Below are positions 13,051 through 14,605 of a stretch of 14,605 bases of DNA, in pieces. Numbering within the stretch: the first letter of the stretch is position 1; each line of letters begins with the position of its first letter. The position numbers were made by a program, and so were the translations under genes. The DNA comes from Pseudomonadota bacterium (GTDB lineage Bacteria > Pseudomonadota > Alphaproteobacteria > Rhizobiales > Methylopilaceae). A model generated the notes under the pieces. It was not told where the DNA came from. It saw only the letters and a program-made list of their open reading frames with translations, and searched no databases. The stretch is taken from the NCBI GenBank assembly GCA_023388965.1, contig JAEWFF010000002.1, positions 1-14,605 of the forward strand, given 5' to 3'.

Positions 13051-14046
13051 CTAGGCGTTCACGTCGATAATCACTCGGCCCTGGACCTTGCCCGCTACGA
13101 TGTCATTCGCCAGCTCCGGTAGTGCGGTCAGCGGCTCCAGCCTGGCAATGCTGTCCAGATGCGCCTTGTTGAGCCGCCGGGCAAGAAGCTCCCAGGCCCG
13201 ATCCCGCTTGGCCTGCGGCGCCATGACGCTGTCGATCCCCAGCAGGGCCACTCCGCGTAGGATGTGCGGCATGACGGTGGTCGGCAGGTCGAAACCGCCC
13301 GCAAGGCCGCAGGCTGCCACAGCGCCGCCGTAGACGGTTTGTGCCAACACATTCGCCAACGTGGTCGAGCCGACGGAATCTACTGCCCCGGTCCACCGCT
13401 CTTTCTGGAGCGGGCCACCTTTCTCCGCCAGGTCGGCACGGTCGACGAATTGCGACGCGCCCAGGCTGGCCAAGTAGTCATGCGTTTCGGGCCGTCCGGT
13501 GGCTGCGGTAACATTGTAGCCGCCCGCGCTGAGCAGGCTGACCGCAGTGGAGCCGACGCCTCCTGCCGCACCCGTCACGAGCACCTCGCCCGCGCCGGGC
13601 TGGATTGCGCCCCAATCCTCCAAAGCATTGACGCAAAGCGCCGCGGTATAACCTGCCGTGCCGATCGCCATCGCCTGCATGAGCGAAAATGTCGCGGGCA
13701 AACGTGTCAGCCATTGCGGTTTCAGGCGCTGAAACCGGCTGTAGCCGCCCCATTCGGTTTCCGACAAACCCCAGCCGTTGACGATGACCTGGTCACCAGC
13801 CTTCCATTCGGGGGCACGGCTTTCAACCACCGTCCCGGCAAGGTCGATCCCCGCCACCATCGGCAGCCGCCGGGCGATGCGGCCCTTGCCGGAAATCGCC
13901 AGCCCGTCCTTGTAGTTGAGCGTCGAATAGGCGATCTCGACCAGCACGTCGTGGTCGGGCAGTTCAGCCAGTGTCAGGTCGCGAAACTCGGCGCGTGGCT
14001 TCCCATCCTGATCCGCTATCACCACGGCGCGAAAGCTGTCACTCAT
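13051..14046 (-). CDS. acuI: Acrylyl-CoA reductase AcuI/YhdH-type oxidoreductase
   Basis: A 331-residue medium-chain dehydrogenase/reductase without zinc ligands, the usual AcuI/YhdH length. Landmarks are STLNYKDGLAISG (41-53), VAGIDLAGTV (64-73), the Rossmann motif VLVTGAAGGVGSTA (155-168), the NADPH-preferring ATGR (182-185), and GLAGGFDLPTTVMPHILRGV (248-267). AcuI reduces acryloyl-CoA to propionyl-CoA with NADPH, detoxifying acrylate formed for example from DMSP. No DMSP lyase or AcuR regulator lies in the window, so the DMSP link is not shown here. GGAAGGA about 6 bases before ATG 14046 supports the start. It follows the TPP-enzyme gene by 40 bases on the same strand, so they are probably co-transcribed. 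Confidence 0.92.
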   Translation of the reverse strand: MSDSFRAVVIADQDGKPRAEFRDLTLAELPDHDVLVEIAYSTLNYKDGLAISGKGRIARRLPMVAGIDLAGTVVESRAPEWKAGDQVIVNGWGLSETEWGGYSRFQRLKPQWLTRLPATFSLMQAMAIGTAGYTAALCVNALEDWGAIQPGAGEVLVTGAAGGVGSTAVSLLSAGGYNVTAATGRPETHDYLASLGASQFVDRADLAEKGGPLQKERWTGAVDSVGSTTLANVLAQTVYGGAVAACGLAGGFDLPTTVMPHILRGVALLGIDSVMAPQAKRDRAWELLARRLNKAHLDSIARLEPLTALPELANDIVAGKVQGRVIIDVNA

Positions 14047-14086
14047 CTGTTTTCCTTCCCTTCTATTACGAATTGGCCGCGGGCGC

Positions 14087-14605
14087 TCAGCTCCACGGCA
14101 CGCGATCCGGGTCCAATTTCAGGTCGATCAGGACTACGCCGGTATTGGCCTCGACCGCCTGGGCCGCAATCTCGAGATCGGCCAGGTTGCGCACGGTATG
14201 GCCCGGAATTCTCATGCTCTCGGCAACCTGCTGGAAATCCGGCCAGTCGAACAGCGAAATGGCGGGGTCCATGTTGCGGTTCGTGAATTGCACATGTTCG
14301 GCGCCATAACTTCCATCGCTGCAGATGATGATGACCAGATTGACCCCGCAGCCCCGTGCGGTGTGTAGCTCAGTCAGCCCGCCCATCATGAAGCCACCGT
14401 CCCCTGAGATCAGCACGGTGGGGCACTGGCTGTCCACCGCCGCGCCGATGGCCGTCGGCAATCCCAAGCCGATGGAGCCGAAGCTGACCGAATGGATCAG
14501 CCCTCTTGGATCGGGCGCGGGAAAGCAGCGCAGCGCCTCGGCCACGAAACGACCCAGATCGACGGCGACATTGCGTTCAGGAGGAACGGCGCGTTCCAGC
14601 CGCAG
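14087..14605 (-). CDS. TPP-dependent enzyme (acetolactate-synthase-like), C-terminal part
   Basis: The frame is open from the right edge to a stop at 14087, giving 172 visible residues; the N-terminal two thirds lie outside the window. The visible part is the pyrophosphate-binding domain of the acetolactate synthase/decarboxylase superfamily: FGSIGLGLPTAIGAA, then GDGGFMMGGLTELHTA and SDGSYGAEHVQF. The usual Asn of the GDG-(x~26)-N motif is replaced by Ser in CSDGSYG, which may affect magnesium binding. The substrate cannot be told from this half: acetolactate synthase, a 2-oxoacid decarboxylase or a related lyase are all possible. It is the upstream gene of the acuI and adenine-deaminase operon; the promoter would be beyond the edge. 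Confidence 0.85.
   Translation of the reverse strand: MRLERAVPPERNVAVDLGRFVAEALRCFPAPDPRGLIHSVSFGSIGLGLPTAIGAAVDSQCPTVLISGDGGFMMGGLTELHTARGCGVNLVIIICSDGSYGAEHVQFTNRNMDPAISLFDWPDFQQVAESMRIPGHTVRNLADLEIAAQAVEANTGVVLIDLKLDPDRVPWS

Noticed and set aside
13264..14286. 340-codon plus-strand frame
   Set aside because: It is antisense to acuI and the TPP-enzyme gene, both firmly identified.
1..14605. CRISPR arrays, tRNA or rRNA genes, replication origin
   Set aside because: No regularly spaced direct repeats, no tRNA-like cloverleaf and no iteron cluster were seen; inspection by eye would miss degenerate forms.

Overview
The window has the look of an alphaproteobacterial accessory region. It is GC-rich and uses GTG/TTG as well as ATG starts. 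It carries a REP-like palindrome of a kind I associate with Alphaproteobacteria, and an AcuI-type acrylyl-CoA reductase of the kind common in Rhodobacterales. Transposase fragments (IS66, IS256, Tn3, IS5) punctuate it. A marine or soil Rhodobacterales genomic island or large plasmid is the best guess; a sphingomonad or rhizobial host is not excluded. No tRNA, rRNA or CRISPR array was seen.

Layout. (a) 1-1242, minus strand: a two-HTH DNA-binding protein followed by the N-terminal 250 codons of a probable integrase that runs off the left edge, with a 57-bp dyad between them. (b) 1243-2018: no convincing gene, but several hairpins and a possible promoter. (c) 2019-5200, plus strand: a compact cassette of a DUF6634-like protein, a Lon-type AAA+ ATPase with altered Walker motifs, a second DUF6634-like paralogue, and a HAD-fold protein fused to a C-terminal module resembling the Xre/MbcA/ParS toxin-binding layout. 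(d) 5201-6430, minus strand: a class II Fic protein with intact catalytic and inhibitory motifs, abutting the cassette stop-to-stop. (e) 6431-7291: a long intergenic region with inverted repeats, a REP-like hairpin, an orphan minus-strand terminator and a promoter/operator. (f) 7292-9309, plus strand: a three-gene operon of a small conserved protein, a uracil-DNA-glycosylase-like protein and an HTH-containing protein.

(g) 9330-9457: a 128-bp internally deleted IS66-type remnant with perfect 20-bp inverted ends. (h) 9585-10865, minus strand: a complete-looking 426-residue protein I do not recognise. (i) 10963-11900: 3' ends of an IS256, a Tn3-family and an IS5-family transposase gene, the first two truncated against each other. 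(j) 11944-14605, minus strand: a metabolic operon of a TPP-dependent enzyme (cut by the right edge), AcuI-type acrylyl-CoA reductase and adenine deaminase.

How the genes may work together: (c) is the best candidate for an undescribed system. Its four genes are tightly spaced with good ribosome-binding sites and one ATGA overlap. They combine a regulatory ATPase flanked by paralogous small partners with an enzyme-antitoxin-like fusion, next to a Fic enzyme. (f) is a second candidate, an inducible DNA-repair or defence operon under a palindromic operator. Integrase-like and transposase genes around them suggest mobility, and (j) is likely ordinary host metabolism. Functions for (c) and (f) are inferred from motifs and context only.
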